Assembly (NCBI GenBank): GCA_016715985.1
Contig: JADJXD010000001.1
Span: 2,356,001 to 2,420,000 of the forward strand
DNA length: 64,000 bases
Source of the DNA: Saprospiraceae bacterium
Lineage (GTDB): Bacteria > Bacteroidota > Bacteroidia > Chitinophagales > Saprospiraceae
Direction: 5' to 3'
Part shown: in pieces, positions 63,882 through 64,000 of the stretch
Numbering within the stretch: position 1 is the stretch's first letter
How the letters are laid out: each line of letters begins with the position of its first letter
Notes under the pieces: model-generated
The model's input: only the letters and a program-made list of their open reading frames with translations
Told to the model about the DNA's origin: nothing
The model's database searches: none
Translations under genes and position numbers: made by a program

Positions 63882-64000
63882 TTATTTTGCTTCCAAATAA
63901 TTTTTATCAAAAAAGATTCTATAACCGCTTGCAGATTGTTCACTCAACATTTTTCGGTAATTTGCCTGAGAAATAGGCAGTACATCATAATTAACATTTC
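63882..64000 (-). CDS. C-terminal fragment of an unidentified protein (cut by window edge)
   Basis: A minus-strand frame open from the window edge to a TAA at 63882-63884 encodes the last 39 residues, including DVLPISQANYRKMLSEQSAS, then GYRIFFDKNYLEAK at the end. It lies 10 bp beyond the convergent cutC stop. Codon pattern and tight convergence support a real gene end, but the piece is too short to name. Confidence 0.5.
   Translation of the reverse strand, partial: NVNYDVLPISQANYRKMLSEQSASGYRIFFDKNYLEAK

Overview
The window is a piece of a Bacteroidota chromosome, most likely from the Saprospiraceae or a close relative. The signs are: several secreted proteins ending in type IX secretion (T9SS) sorting domains, both type A and a gliding-associated type B; TonB-dependent receptors with N-terminal carboxypeptidase-regulatory domains; a PorV/PorQ-family protein; promoters of the Bacteroidota form TTTG-N19-TAnnTTTG; a tRNA gene without an encoded CCA; AT-rich translation starts without Shine-Dalgarno sequences; and many signal peptides ending in AQ or GQ. 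The species assignment is an inference from content.

Layout. 0-9.7 kb: edge-truncated S9 peptidase, glutamine-dependent NAD+ synthetase, an alpha/beta hydrolase, a secreted protein of unknown function, tRNA-Val(TAC) with a clear promoter and terminator, CysQ, a SprB-repeat/type B surface protein, a GT9 glycosyltransferase and a glucosaminidase. 9.7-16 kb: a choice-of-anchor-B protein, then a tight four-gene operon (AlkA-like glycosylase, MOSC protein, unknown membrane protein, THEP1-type NTPase), then a secreted nuclease-like protein. 16-17 kb is a repeat-filled gap. 17-27.7 kb: GH13 amylase, a conserved protein with a nucleosidase-like C-terminus, small beta-barrels, CotH, a second EEP-fold enzyme, pirin, a long Lgt, HIT and GreA. 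27.7-36.7 kb: a three-gene operon of TonB receptor, 1368-aa T9SS-type surface protein and PorV-like protein. 36.8-44 kb: a 2-hydroxyacid dehydrogenase, a repeat-rich gap, a 1123-aa surface protein and HtpG.

44-49.5 kb looks like an organic-phosphate scavenging locus: a beta-propeller phytase and a PhoD-like lipoprotein in one operon, divergent from a TonB receptor. Between them lie 11-bp-periodic nTAAnnT direct repeats placed where a PhoB operator would sit. 49.7-52.5 kb is an accessory islet: an AbiEi/AbiEii type IV toxin-antitoxin pair convergent with a two-gene unit encoding a winged-helix/phosphoribosyltransferase fusion and a 65-aa antitoxin-like protein. That unit is preceded by a perfect 11-bp-arm palindrome and appears to be leaderless. 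52.7-64 kb: pterin dehydratase, Crp/Fnr regulator, polysaccharide deacetylase with a partner lipoprotein, TraB/GumN protein, RlmB, a T9SS-exported M36 metallopeptidase, an HtrA protease, CutC and an edge fragment.

Two near-identical sigma-54-type -24/-12 elements lie upstream of htpG and of the glucosaminidase gene, suggesting an RpoN link between a chaperone and cell-wall maintenance. The best candidates for something undescribed are the wHTH-phosphoribosyltransferase/antitoxin-like module, the Pho-box-like intergenic region of the phytase locus, and the sigma-54 pair.
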